NCBI GenBank assembly: GCA_003252145.1
Contig: QKDJ01000231.1
Span: 1 to 6,437, forward strand
Length of the DNA stretch: 6,437 nt
From: Azovibrio restrictus
GTDB taxonomy: Bacteria > Pseudomonadota > Gammaproteobacteria > Burkholderiales > Rhodocyclaceae
Direction of reading: 5' to 3'
The notes under the pieces are model-generated. The model had not been told where the DNA came from. It saw only the letters and a list, made by a program, of their open reading frames with translations, and searched no databases. The translations under genes were made by a program, and so were the position numbers. Positions 1 to 5,961 of this stretch are shown piece by piece; within the stretch, counting starts at the first letter, position 1, and every line of letters starts with the position of its first letter.

Positions 1-456
1 GTTCGCAAACTCCTGGCAGAAACCGCTTTCAACAGCCTGCTCAAGGGTTTCGCCAGCGGCAACCGATACCAACAGCAGAAACTGGAATTGGCCATTTCCC
101 AGAAGGAACTGCTCCAGGAGGCCCACGCCCAGAGTGGCCGCAAGGCCAAGTATTCCGGTGTTTCCCAATCCCTGGATGCCCACATCTCCCGAGCCAGCCA
201 CAACCTAACCGCTGACAAGATACTGACCGAACTGGTAGATGACCTGGGTGCCCCGGAAAACCACCTGCGCCTCAACAATCGCAATGGCTATACCCTGAAG
301 GACAGCAGCACTTCCGAAGGCGAATCCCTGTTCATGCCCCTCATGTCCAGCCAGGACCGGCGCCAATGGCTAGTCTGCCTGGTGGAGTTTCCCCTCATCA
401 TGGCCAAGGACGCCCTGGCCAGCGAAAGCCACTGCCACCGGTTCATCCTGATCTAG
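1..456 (+). CDS. Unrecognised protein, C-terminal part (5' end lies outside the window)
   Basis: The frame is open from base 1 to a TAG stop at 454-456, giving at least 151 residues. I do not recognise the family. No ATG or GTG occurs in frame in the first 87 bases. The TTG at 88 has GGAA directly abutting it, which is too close for a ribosome site, so the true start is most likely upstream of the window. The visible part begins with a Gln/Lys/Glu-rich, probably helical stretch (about residues 24-48). A polar middle follows, with Asn/Arg-rich sequence near residue 93, and then a more hydrophobic C-terminal third with Trp123, Cys126 and a Cys-His pair near residues 144-145. I see no signal peptide, clear membrane span or nucleotide-binding motif. 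It ends 78 nt before dapC on the same strand, so it is probably a separate transcription unit or the unit's upstream neighbour. It is called coding because of its length, its strand and the codon-like GC bias. Confidence 0.6.
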   Translation, partial: VRKLLAETAFNSLLKGFASGNRYQQQKLELAISQKELLQEAHAQSGRKAKYSGVSQSLDAHISRASHNLTADKILTELVDDLGAPENHLRLNNRNGYTLKDSSTSEGESLFMPLMSSQDRRQWLVCLVEFPLIMAKDALASESHCHRFILI

Positions 457-472
457 AATTTACTTCGAGAGG

Positions 473-500
473 TGCACAGGGAGGGGGTTTTGGAGATAAT
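473..500 (+). promoter_or_regulatory. Candidate sigma70-type promoter for the dapC cluster
   Basis: TGCACA at 473-478 matches four of six bases of the -35 consensus. GATAAT at 495-500 matches five of six of the -10 consensus, and the spacer between them is 16 bp. Transcription would start near 507, leaving a leader of about 28 nt before the GTG at 535. The position between the stop of the preceding gene and the first DAP gene is sensible. This is pattern matching only, and such matches are common by chance. Confidence 0.35.
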
Positions 501-534
501 CCCCGGCTTGCGTCCAGAACAAGACAGAGACAAC

Positions 535-1722
535 GTGAATCCGTACCTCGCCAAACTTCAGCCCTACCCCTTCGAAAAACTACGCGCCCTGTTTGCCGGC
601 GTAACCCCCAACCCGGATTACCGGGAAATCAAGCTTTCCATCGGCGAGCCCCAGCACGCCACCCCGGCCTTCATCATGGAAGCCCTGGCCGGTGGTCTGA
701 AAGGCCTGGCCAATTACCCCACCACTCTGGGCATTCCCGCCCTGCGCCAGGCCATTTCTGCCTGGGCTGCGCGCCGCTACGATCTGCAACTGGACCCGGA
801 AACGGAAATCCTGCCGGTCAATGGCTCCCGGGAAGCCCTGTTTGCCTTTGCCCAGACCGTCATCGACGGCAGCAAGCCGGGTGCCCTGGTGGTCAGCCCC
901 AATCCCTTCTATCAGATCTATGAAGGAGCCGCCTATCTGGCCGGCGCCGAGCCCCGCTTCCTCAATACCCTGCCGGAAAACGATTTCGGTTTCGACCTGG
1001 ACGCCCTTTCTCCCGAAGAATGGTCCCGGGTGCAGCTGCTCTACGTCTGCTCCCCCGGCAACCCCACCGGCAAGGTACTGAATCTGGACGACTGGAAGGC
1101 CCTGTTCGCCCTGGCCGACAAACACGGCTTCGTCATTGCATCCGACGAGTGCTACTCGGAAATCTATTTCGATGAAGCCCATCCCCCTCTGGGTGGCCTC
1201 CAGGCTGCCAAGCTGCTGGGCCGGGGCATGGAGCGGCTGGTCATGTTCTCCAGCCTATCCAAGCGCTCTAATGTTCCCGGCATGCGCTCCGGCTTCGTGG
1301 CTGGCGATCGGGAACTCCTGAAGAAATTTCTGCTCTATCGCACCTACCACGGCTGTGCCATGGCACCCCCGGTACAAACTGCTTCAGTGGCCGCCTGGAA
1401 CGACGAAGCCCATGTGCAGGAAAACCGTCGTCTGTATGCGGAAAAGTTTGCAGCCGTCACGCCCCTGGTGGCCCAGGTGTTGGGCACCGGACTACCCGAT
1501 GCCAGCTTCTACCTTTGGGCCCGCACCCCGATTTCGGACACGGATTTCGCTCGCCGCCTCCTCGAAGCCTATAATGTCGTCGTTTTGCCGGGCAGCTTCC
1601 TTGCCCGGGAAGCGGGTGGCATCAACCCCGGCACCAACTTCGTCCGCATCGCCCTGGTGGCCGGACTTGAGGACTGTCTCGAAGCTGCCGGGCGTATCTC
1701 CCAATTCGTGAAATCACTCTGA
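535..1722 (+). CDS. dapC: N-succinyldiaminopimelate aminotransferase (DapC), PLP-dependent
   Basis: This cytoplasmic fold-type I aminotransferase interconverts N-succinyl-2-amino-6-oxopimelate plus glutamate with N-succinyl-L,L-diaminopimelate plus 2-oxoglutarate, in the succinylase branch of lysine/DAP synthesis. With the GTG at 535 the protein is 395 residues, close to the usual size of about 400. It opens with MNPYLAKLQPYPFEKL, which is typical of proteobacterial DapC. PLP-site residues are visible: NPTG at 176-179, Asp204 in ASDECY, the Schiff-base Lys243 in SSLSKRS, and the carboxylate-binding Arg371 in NFVRIAL. An in-frame GTG at 472 would add 21 residues, but that extension does not resemble the family and overlaps the candidate promoter. 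The ribosome site before 535 is weak (AGACAGAGA). The gene is followed after 15 nt by dapD, its pathway partner. AspC/ArgD-type aminotransferases are the alternative, but the N-terminus and the neighbours favour DapC. Confidence 0.92.
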   Translation: MNPYLAKLQPYPFEKLRALFAGVTPNPDYREIKLSIGEPQHATPAFIMEALAGGLKGLANYPTTLGIPALRQAISAWAARRYDLQLDPETEILPVNGSREALFAFAQTVIDGSKPGALVVSPNPFYQIYEGAAYLAGAEPRFLNTLPENDFGFDLDALSPEEWSRVQLLYVCSPGNPTGKVLNLDDWKALFALADKHGFVIASDECYSEIYFDEAHPPLGGLQAAKLLGRGMERLVMFSSLSKRSNVPGMRSGFVAGDRELLKKFLLYRTYHGCAMAPPVQTASVAAWNDEAHVQENRRLYAEKFAAVTPLVAQVLGTGLPDASFYLWARTPISDTDFARRLLEAYNVVVLPGSFLAREAGGINPGTNFVRIALVAGLEDCLEAAGRISQFVKSL

Positions 1723-1726
1723 GTAC

Positions 1727-1740
1727 AAGGATTTACAGTG
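1727..1740 (+). promoter_or_regulatory. Ribosome binding site setting the dapD GTG start
   Basis: AAGGA at 1727-1731 sits 6 nt before GTG 1738-1740, close to ideal spacing. It supports this GTG over the second in-frame GTG at 1750, which would have AAGGA 18 nt away. It lies wholly in the 15-nt dapC-dapD gap, so the two genes are very probably cotranscribed. Confidence 0.7.
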
Positions 1741-2586
1741 ACCGTAAACGTGACCATCAAGCCTGCCCATCAACATCCCCTGCAGCCCGTGATCGAAGAC
1801 CTCTGGGAGCGTCGTGCCGAACTGACCTCCCTGAGCGAATCTGAGCAGGTGCATGCCATTGAGCAGATCATCAACGAACTGGACAACGGCCACCTGCGCG
1901 TGGCCGAGAAGATTGATGGTCAATGGATCACCCATCAATGGGTGAAAAAGGCCGTGCTGCTCTACTTCCGCACCCATGAAAACGAACGCATGAAGGCTGG
2001 CAGCACCCGCTATTTCGACAAGGTGCCCACCAAGTTCGAGGACTACTCCAAGGAAGACTTCCGTCAGGGTGGTTTCCGTGTGGTCCCCCCCGCCGTGGCC
2101 CGCCATGGCTCCTTCCTGGCCAAGAACGTGGTGCTGATGCCCTCCTACGTGAACATCGGCGCCTATGTGGATGAGAACACCATGGTGGACACCTGGGCCA
2201 CCGTGGGTTCCTGTGCCCAGATCGGCAAGAACGTGCACCTCTCCGGCGGTGTCGGTATTGGCGGCGTGCTGGAGCCCCTGCAGGCCAATCCCACCATCAT
2301 TGAGGACAACTGCTTCATCGGCGCCCGTTCCGAAATCGTGGAAGGGGTGATCGTGGAGGAAAACTCCGTGATTTCCATGGGCGTGTACATCAGCCAGTCC
2401 ACCAAGATTCTCGACCGGGCCACCGGCGAAATCACCTACGGCCGCATCCCTGCCGGTTCCGTGGTGGTGTCCGGCAGCCTGCCGGCCAAGGACGGCAGCC
2501 ACAGCCTGTACTGTGCCGTAATCGTCAAGAAGGTGGATGCCCAGACCCGGGCCAAGACCAGCATCAACGACCTGCTGCGCGACTAA
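1738..2586 (+). CDS. dapD: Tetrahydrodipicolinate N-succinyltransferase (DapD)
   Basis: DapD transfers succinate from succinyl-CoA to 2,3,4,5-tetrahydrodipicolinate, the committing step of the succinylase branch. It is known as a cytoplasmic homotrimer. The 282-residue product has the expected three parts. A helical N-terminal domain (about 1-100) contains [12 protein letters not shown] and [11 protein letters not shown]. The left-handed beta-helix of hexapeptide repeats (about 115-245) runs through [31 protein letters not shown] and [13 protein letters not shown]-terminal beta segment ends the protein. The pair described as catalytic in mycobacterial DapD (Asp141, Glu189) corresponds to Asp151 in MVDTW and Glu199 in ARSEIVEG, the same 48-residue separation. 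The length exceeds the usual 274 or so by a few N-terminal residues, consistent with a slightly longer N-terminus. Translation starts at a GTG with a good ribosome site, 15 nt after dapC. I see no anomaly. Confidence 0.97.
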   Translation: MTVNVTIKPAHQHPLQPVIEDLWERRAELTSLSESEQVHAIEQIINELDNGHLRVAEKIDGQWITHQWVKKAVLLYFRTHENERMKAGSTRYFDKVPTKFEDYSKEDFRQGGFRVVPPAVARHGSFLAKNVVLMPSYVNIGAYVDENTMVDTWATVGSCAQIGKNVHLSGGVGIGGVLEPLQANPTIIEDNCFIGARSEIVEGVIVEENSVISMGVYISQSTKILDRATGEITYGRIPAGSVVVSGSLPAKDGSHSLYCAVIVKKVDAQTRAKTSINDLLRD

Positions 2587-2611
2587 GCAGCCTTCGTTGC
2601 AACCAACCGGC

Positions 2612-2627
2612 GGAGATTAGCCCCATG
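2612..2627 (+). promoter_or_regulatory. Ribosome binding site of the pilU-like gene
   Basis: GGAG at 2612-2615 lies 9 nt upstream of ATG 2625-2627 within the 38-nt gap after dapD. I see no convincing promoter or terminator in that gap, so the ATPase gene is most simply read as part of the dap transcript. Confidence 0.6.
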
Positions 2628-3824
2628 ATCCTGGACAAACTTTTCCAACTCATGTCTGACAAACAGGCTTCGGACCTGTTCATTTCCGCCGGTACTCCCA
2701 TACATATCAAGATTCAGGGCAACACCATGCCGGTCAACCAGCAGGTGATGACGCCGGATATGATCGAAAAGATCGCCCTGGAACTGATGACTCCGGAGCA
2801 AACCCAGACCTTCGAAGCCGAACAGGAAATGAACCTTTCCTTCGGTGTTCCCCAGGTGGGCAACTTCCGGGTCAATATCTTCCGCCAGCGCAGCTCAGTC
2901 GGCATCGTGGTGCGTTTCATCCTGGGCAACATCCCCGCCCTGGAAACCCTGAACCTGCCCCCGGTCCTCTCCGAGTTGATCATGGAGAAACGGGGCCTGA
3001 TCCTGCTCGTGGGCTCCACAGGTTCTGGTAAGTCCACCACCATCGCCTCCATGCTGGATTACCGGAACACCAACCGTACCGGTCACATCCTCACCATCGA
3101 GGACCCCATCGAATTCCTGTTCAAGCACAAGAAATCCATCGTTAACCAGCGGGAACTGGGCATGGATACCCGGGACTGGAGCTCGGCCCTGAAGAACGCC
3201 ATGCGCCAGGCACCGGACTGTATCCTGATCGGTGAAATCCGTGACCGGGAAACCATGCAGGCCGCCCTGGCCTACGCCCAGACCGGCCACCTCTGTCTGG
3301 CCACCCTGCATGCCAACAACAGTTACCACGCCCTGAACCGGATCATCAACTTCTTCGCCCTGGAAAACCGCCCGGCCCTGTTCCTGGACCTGGCCACCAG
3401 TCTGCGTGCCGTTATCTCCCAGCGCCTGGTGAAGAAGCCCGATGGCAAGCGCACCCCCACGGCCGAAGTACTGCTCAACACCCGCCACATCAGCGAGCTG
3501 ATCGAACGGGGCGAAGTTTCCTCCATCAAGGAAGCCATGGAACAGACCATGGCCCCCGGTTCCCAGACCTTCGAACAGGACTTGTTCCGCCTGTACCGGG
3601 ATGGGGTCATCACCCTGGACGAAGCCCTGGCCAACTCTGACTCCCCCACCAACCTGTCCTGGCTCATCAACAACTCGGAAATCACCGCCAGCAACGGCCA
3701 GGACGACAAGAAAAAGCGCACGGACAGCACCCTCGAATTCGAGAGTGAATCGGAAAACGGGACCTCCTTCAAGGAGTTCACCATTTCCCTCTCGGATGAC
3801 GAAGAAGAAGCTGCCGCTCAATAA
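2625..3824 (+). CDS. pilU: PilU-type type IV pilus retraction ATPase (PilT/PilU family)
   Basis: This is a cytoplasmic hexameric AAA-like secretion ATPase that helps power pilus retraction. In characterised systems PilU works together with PilT. The 399-residue product has an N-terminal PAS-like domain (about 1-100, opening ILDKLFQLMSDKQASDLFIS) and a RecA-like C-terminal domain. All motifs are intact: Walker A GSTGSGKST at 130-138, Asp box IEDPIE at 158-163, Walker B with Glu204 in LIGEIRDRET, and His box TGHLCLATLHANN at 220-232. HLCLATLHANN and the tail beyond residue 350 fit PilU better than PilT, which is about 345 residues. The segment HISELIERGEVSSIKEAM (289-306) corresponds to the PilT AIRNLIRE region. 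Residues 352-399 form a charged, probably disordered tail: KKKR at 362-365, then Ser/Glu-rich sequence. No pilT or other pilus gene is in the window, and the neighbours are DAP enzymes. The family is certain, the PilU subtype likely. Confidence 0.88.
   Translation: MILDKLFQLMSDKQASDLFISAGTPIHIKIQGNTMPVNQQVMTPDMIEKIALELMTPEQTQTFEAEQEMNLSFGVPQVGNFRVNIFRQRSSVGIVVRFILGNIPALETLNLPPVLSELIMEKRGLILLVGSTGSGKSTTIASMLDYRNTNRTGHILTIEDPIEFLFKHKKSIVNQRELGMDTRDWSSALKNAMRQAPDCILIGEIRDRETMQAALAYAQTGHLCLATLHANNSYHALNRIINFFALENRPALFLDLATSLRAVISQRLVKKPDGKRTPTAEVLLNTRHISELIERGEVSSIKEAMEQTMAPGSQTFEQDLFRLYRDGVITLDEALANSDSPTNLSWLINNSEITASNGQDDKKKRTDSTLEFESESENGTSFKEFTISLSDDEEEAAAQ
3728..3747. repeat. Imperfect 20-bp palindrome in the pilU tail region
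   Basis: The core CTCGAATTCGAG at 3732-3743 is a perfect 12-bp palindrome. One mismatched pair (C3731/A3744) is flanked by CAC at 3728-3730 pairing with GTG at 3745-3747, so 18 of 20 bases are symmetric. It lies in the poorly conserved end of pilU, about 130 bp before the dapE start. Function is unknown. It could be an operator-like site or a chance product of codons for a Glu/Ser-rich tail. Confidence 0.4.
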
Positions 3825-3850
3825 AAACAAGGGCCCCAACCGGGGCCCCT
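3821..3850 (-). terminator. GC-rich hairpin with a T-tract on the minus strand (pilU-dapE gap)
   Basis: GGGCCCC (3831-3837) and GGGGCCC (3842-3848) form a perfect 7-bp GC stem around a 4-base AACC loop. The A-rich side (3821-3830, AATAAAACAA-like) precedes the hairpin on the + strand. Only on the minus strand is the stem followed by a T-tract (TTGTTTTTATT), as in an intrinsic terminator. On the + strand the stem is followed by GCCTGCTCCCC with no T-run, so it should not terminate pilU transcripts efficiently. It begins within the last codons of pilU. Likely roles are blocking antisense transcription into pilU or acting as an mRNA processing/stability stem between pilU and dapE. Confidence 0.5.
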
Positions 3851-3875
3851 GCCTGCTCCCCACCTCCCACGCACC

Positions 3876-5012
3876 ATGACTAACGACGCCACCCTGAGCT
3901 TGGCCCAGGCCCTGCTCGCCTGCCCCTCCGTCACCCCTGCCGATGGGGGCTCCCTGGAGCTGATCAAGTCCCGTCTGGCCCCTCTGGGTTTCAGCTTCGA
4001 GGCCATCAACCGGGGCGACACCCTGAACCTCCTGGCCCGACGCGGCACAGCCAAGCCCGTCTTCTGCTTTGCCGGCCACGTGGACGTGGTGCCCACCGGC
4101 CCCCTGGAGCAATGGACTTCCCATCCCTTCGAGCCTGAAGTGCGGGACGGCTATCTCTATGGCCGGGGCGCCGCCGACATGAAATCCTCCATCGCTGCCA
4201 TGATCGTGGCCGTGGAGCGTTTCGTGGCCCAGCATCCGGATCATCCCGGCTCCATCGCCTTCCTGATCACTTCCGACGAGGAAGGGGATGCCCTGGATGG
4301 CACTGTAGCGGTGGTGGAAGCGCTACAGGCCCGGGGCGAGACCCTGGACTACTGCATCATCGGCGAACCCACCTCGGTCAAGACCGTGGGCGACATGGTG
4401 AAGAATGGCCGACGGGGCTCCCTCTCGGGCAAGCTCCGGGTCAAGGGTATCCAGTGCCACATCGCCTATCCGGAAAAGGGCCGCAATCCCATCCATCAGG
4501 TGGCTCCGGCCCTGGCTGAACTGGCCGCCACCACCTGGGATGAAGGCAACGAATACTTCCAACCCACCACCTGGCAGGTTTCCAATATCCACGCAGGTAC
4601 CGGCGCCAACAACGTGGTGCCCGCCCATGCGGACCTGATGTTCAACTTCCGCTTCTCCACCGCCAGCACACCGGAAAGCCTGCAGCAGCGTTTCACCGCC
4701 ATCCTGGACAAGCATGGCCTGGAATACGAGATCACCTGGACCCTGGGCGCCCGCCCCTTCCTCACGGGCCGAGGCGTGCTGGCTGATGCGGTAAGCGCCG
4801 CCATCCAGGCGGAAACCGGCCTCACCACCGAACTTTCCACCACGGGCGGCACCTCCGATGGCCGCTTCATCGCCGCCATCTGCCCACAAATGGTGGAAGT
4901 GGGTCCGGTCAATGCCACCAGCCACAAGATTGACGAATGCATCGCCGTGGATGCCCTGCCCAAGCTGACCGGTATTTACCAACGCATTCTGGAGACGATC
5001 CTCCATGTTTGA
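3876..5012 (+). CDS. dapE: Succinyl-diaminopimelate desuccinylase (DapE), dinuclear zinc hydrolase
   Basis: DapE is an M20-family metallohydrolase that cleaves N-succinyl-L,L-DAP to succinate and L,L-DAP, feeding lysine and peptidoglycan synthesis in the cytoplasm. The product is 378 residues, the normal length. The metal and catalytic set matches characterised Haemophilus DapE shifted by one: His68 and Asp70 in [11 protein letters not shown], Asp101 in [10 protein letters not shown], Glu135 and Glu136 in TSDEEGD, Glu164 in IGEPTS, and His350 in NATSHKID. The dimerisation (lid) domain spans roughly 180-293 with His195. GGTSDGRF at 324-331 is the usual substrate-loop motif. Residue 194, before His195, is Cys where the Haemophilus protein has Gly (GIQGHVAYP). 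The ATG at 3876 fits the family N-terminus, but no Shine-Dalgarno is visible in the CU-rich 25 nt before it. It follows pilU by 51 nt and overlaps prmB by 8 nt. Confidence 0.96.
   Translation: MTNDATLSLAQALLACPSVTPADGGSLELIKSRLAPLGFSFEAINRGDTLNLLARRGTAKPVFCFAGHVDVVPTGPLEQWTSHPFEPEVRDGYLYGRGAADMKSSIAAMIVAVERFVAQHPDHPGSIAFLITSDEEGDALDGTVAVVEALQARGETLDYCIIGEPTSVKTVGDMVKNGRRGSLSGKLRVKGIQCHIAYPEKGRNPIHQVAPALAELAATTWDEGNEYFQPTTWQVSNIHAGTGANNVVPAHADLMFNFRFSTASTPESLQQRFTAILDKHGLEYEITWTLGARPFLTGRGVLADAVSAAIQAETGLTTELSTTGGTSDGRFIAAICPQMVEVGPVNATSHKIDECIAVDALPKLTGIYQRILETILHV
4991..5007 (+). promoter_or_regulatory. Ribosome binding site of prmB inside the 3' end of dapE
   Basis: GGAG at 4991-4994 lies 10 nt before ATG 5005-5007, within the last dapE codons. 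The prmB start overlaps the dapE stop (TGA 5010-5012) by 8 nt, an arrangement that usually means translational coupling. Confidence 0.55.
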
Positions 5013-5895
5013 TAACGCCCGCAACGATCTGCACACCATCCGGGACTGCCTGCGCTTTGCGGTCAGCCACTTCAATGAGGCCGGGCTGTTTTTCGGCCAC
5101 GGCAGCGACAATGCCTGGGATGAAGCGGTCTATCTGACCCTGCATACCCTGCACCTGCCCCTGGATCGCCTGGAGCCCTTCCTGGACGCCAGGCTGCTGC
5201 CCAAGGAAAAGAGCGCCCTGCTGCGTATCTACGAACGTCGGGTGCAGGAGCGGGTTCCCGCCGCTTACCTGACCAAGGAAGCCTGGCTGGGCGAGCACCG
5301 CTTCTACGTGGATGAACGGGTCATCGTCCCCCGCTCCTTTATTGCCGAGCTGTTGGATGAGCAACTCACTCCCTGGATCGACGATCCTTGGCAGGTGGAA
5401 AGTGCCCTGGACCTGTGCACCGGCTCCGGTTGCCTGGCCATCCTCACGGCCCTCAATTTCCCCGAGGCCCAGGTGGACGCCATCGACATCTCCCCTGATG
5501 CCCTGGCCGTGGCCCGCAGGAATGTGGTGGATTACCAGTTGCAGGAACGCATCCGCCTGATCGAGTCGGACGGCCTGAGCGCCCTGGGCGAGGAAACCTA
5601 CGACCTGATCATTTCCAACCCGCCCTATGTGGATGCGCCCTCCGTCGCCGCCCTGCCCCCCGAATACCTGAAGGAGCCCGAACTGGCCCTGGGTTCCGGG
5701 GAAGATGGTCTGGACTTCACCCGCCGCATCCTGGCCGAAGCCAAGGCCCGGCTAAATCCTGGCGGTACCCTGGTGGTGGAGATCGGACACAACCGGGAAG
5801 TGCTGGAAGCCGCCTATCCGCAGCTGCCCTTCACCTGGCTGGATACGGCTGCCGGTGACCAGTACGTCTTCATGCTGCGCCAGGAAGAACTCTGA
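5005..5895 (+). CDS. prmB: Ribosomal protein L3 glutamine N5-methyltransferase (PrmB)
   Basis: PrmB uses S-adenosylmethionine to methylate a glutamine side chain of 50S protein L3 (Gln150 in E. coli) and supports ribosome assembly. The product is 296 residues, normal for PrmB. The N-terminal helical domain (about 1-95) carries [11 protein letters not shown], a PrmB hallmark that PrmC lacks. Next comes [18 protein letters not shown] at 100-117, also PrmB-like. The class I methyltransferase core follows: SAM-binding motif I DLCTGSG at 136-142, the acidic motif II AIDIS at 159-163, and the glutamine-binding catalytic NPPY at 205-208. [15 protein letters not shown] follows at about 224-238. The C-terminus is complete (VVEIGHN, DQYVFML). 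PrmC, the release-factor enzyme, is the main alternative and is less likely given the N-terminal domain. The gene is the last of the cluster, overlapping dapE by 8 nt. Confidence 0.94.
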   Translation: MFDNARNDLHTIRDCLRFAVSHFNEAGLFFGHGSDNAWDEAVYLTLHTLHLPLDRLEPFLDARLLPKEKSALLRIYERRVQERVPAAYLTKEAWLGEHRFYVDERVIVPRSFIAELLDEQLTPWIDDPWQVESALDLCTGSGCLAILTALNFPEAQVDAIDISPDALAVARRNVVDYQLQERIRLIESDGLSALGEETYDLIISNPPYVDAPSVAALPPEYLKEPELALGSGEDGLDFTRRILAEAKARLNPGGTLVVEIGHNREVLEAAYPQLPFTWLDTAAGDQYVFMLRQEEL

Positions 5896-5939
5896 AAGCC
5901 CCCTGTCCCTGAACTAAAGTGAAGAGAGCACTTTCTCTT
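5892..5939 (+). promoter_or_regulatory. Weak promoter and alternative hairpin signals between prmB and the Memo-family gene
   Basis: CTGAAA (5892-5897) and TAAAGT (5915-5920), 17 bp apart, each match four of six bases of the -35 and -10 consensus. AAAGTG (5916-5921) can pair with CACTTT (5929-5934). Alternatively AAGAGA (5922-5927) can pair with TCTCTT (5934-5939). The two 6-bp stems exclude each other. Both are AT-rich and neither is followed by a clean T-run, so this is at best a weak terminator or leader structure. The 63-nt gap may separate two transcription units or may be read through. Confidence 0.2.
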
Positions 5940-5948
5940 GCTCGGTTA

Positions 5949-5961
5949 AAGGACAGTCATG
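5949..5961 (+). promoter_or_regulatory. Ribosome binding site of the Memo-family gene
   Basis: AAGGA at 5949-5953 is 5 nt upstream of ATG 5959-5961. It fixes this ATG as the start, and the RPTAVAGMFYPAD motif that usually opens the family follows within the first 21 residues. Confidence 0.7.

Noticed and set aside
366..923. A 185-codon + strand frame overlapping the first gene and dapC
   Set aside because: Its Pro/Gly/Arg-rich product overlaps dapC in another frame, with no family resemblance.
1714..2502. A 262-codon minus-strand open frame opposite dapD
   Set aside because: It has a Gly/His-rich composition, no recognisable motif and complete overlap with a certain dapD gene, so it is an antisense shadow.
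3822..3878. pilU and dapE are in the same frame, separated by a single TAA, suggesting a readthrough fusion
   Set aside because: One in three adjacent gene pairs share a frame. Both proteins have complete normal termini, and no readthrough context is visible.
2895..4244. A 449-codon open frame on the minus strand across pilU and dapE
   Set aside because: Its product is Gly/Gln/His/Val-rich low-complexity sequence typical of the antisense of GC-rich genes. It lies opposite two certain genes and crosses the pilU-dapE hairpin.
4323..5111. A 262-codon minus-strand open frame opposite dapE and the start of prmB
   Set aside because: It is an antisense shadow of strongly conserved coding sequence. 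No domain or ribosome site is visible.
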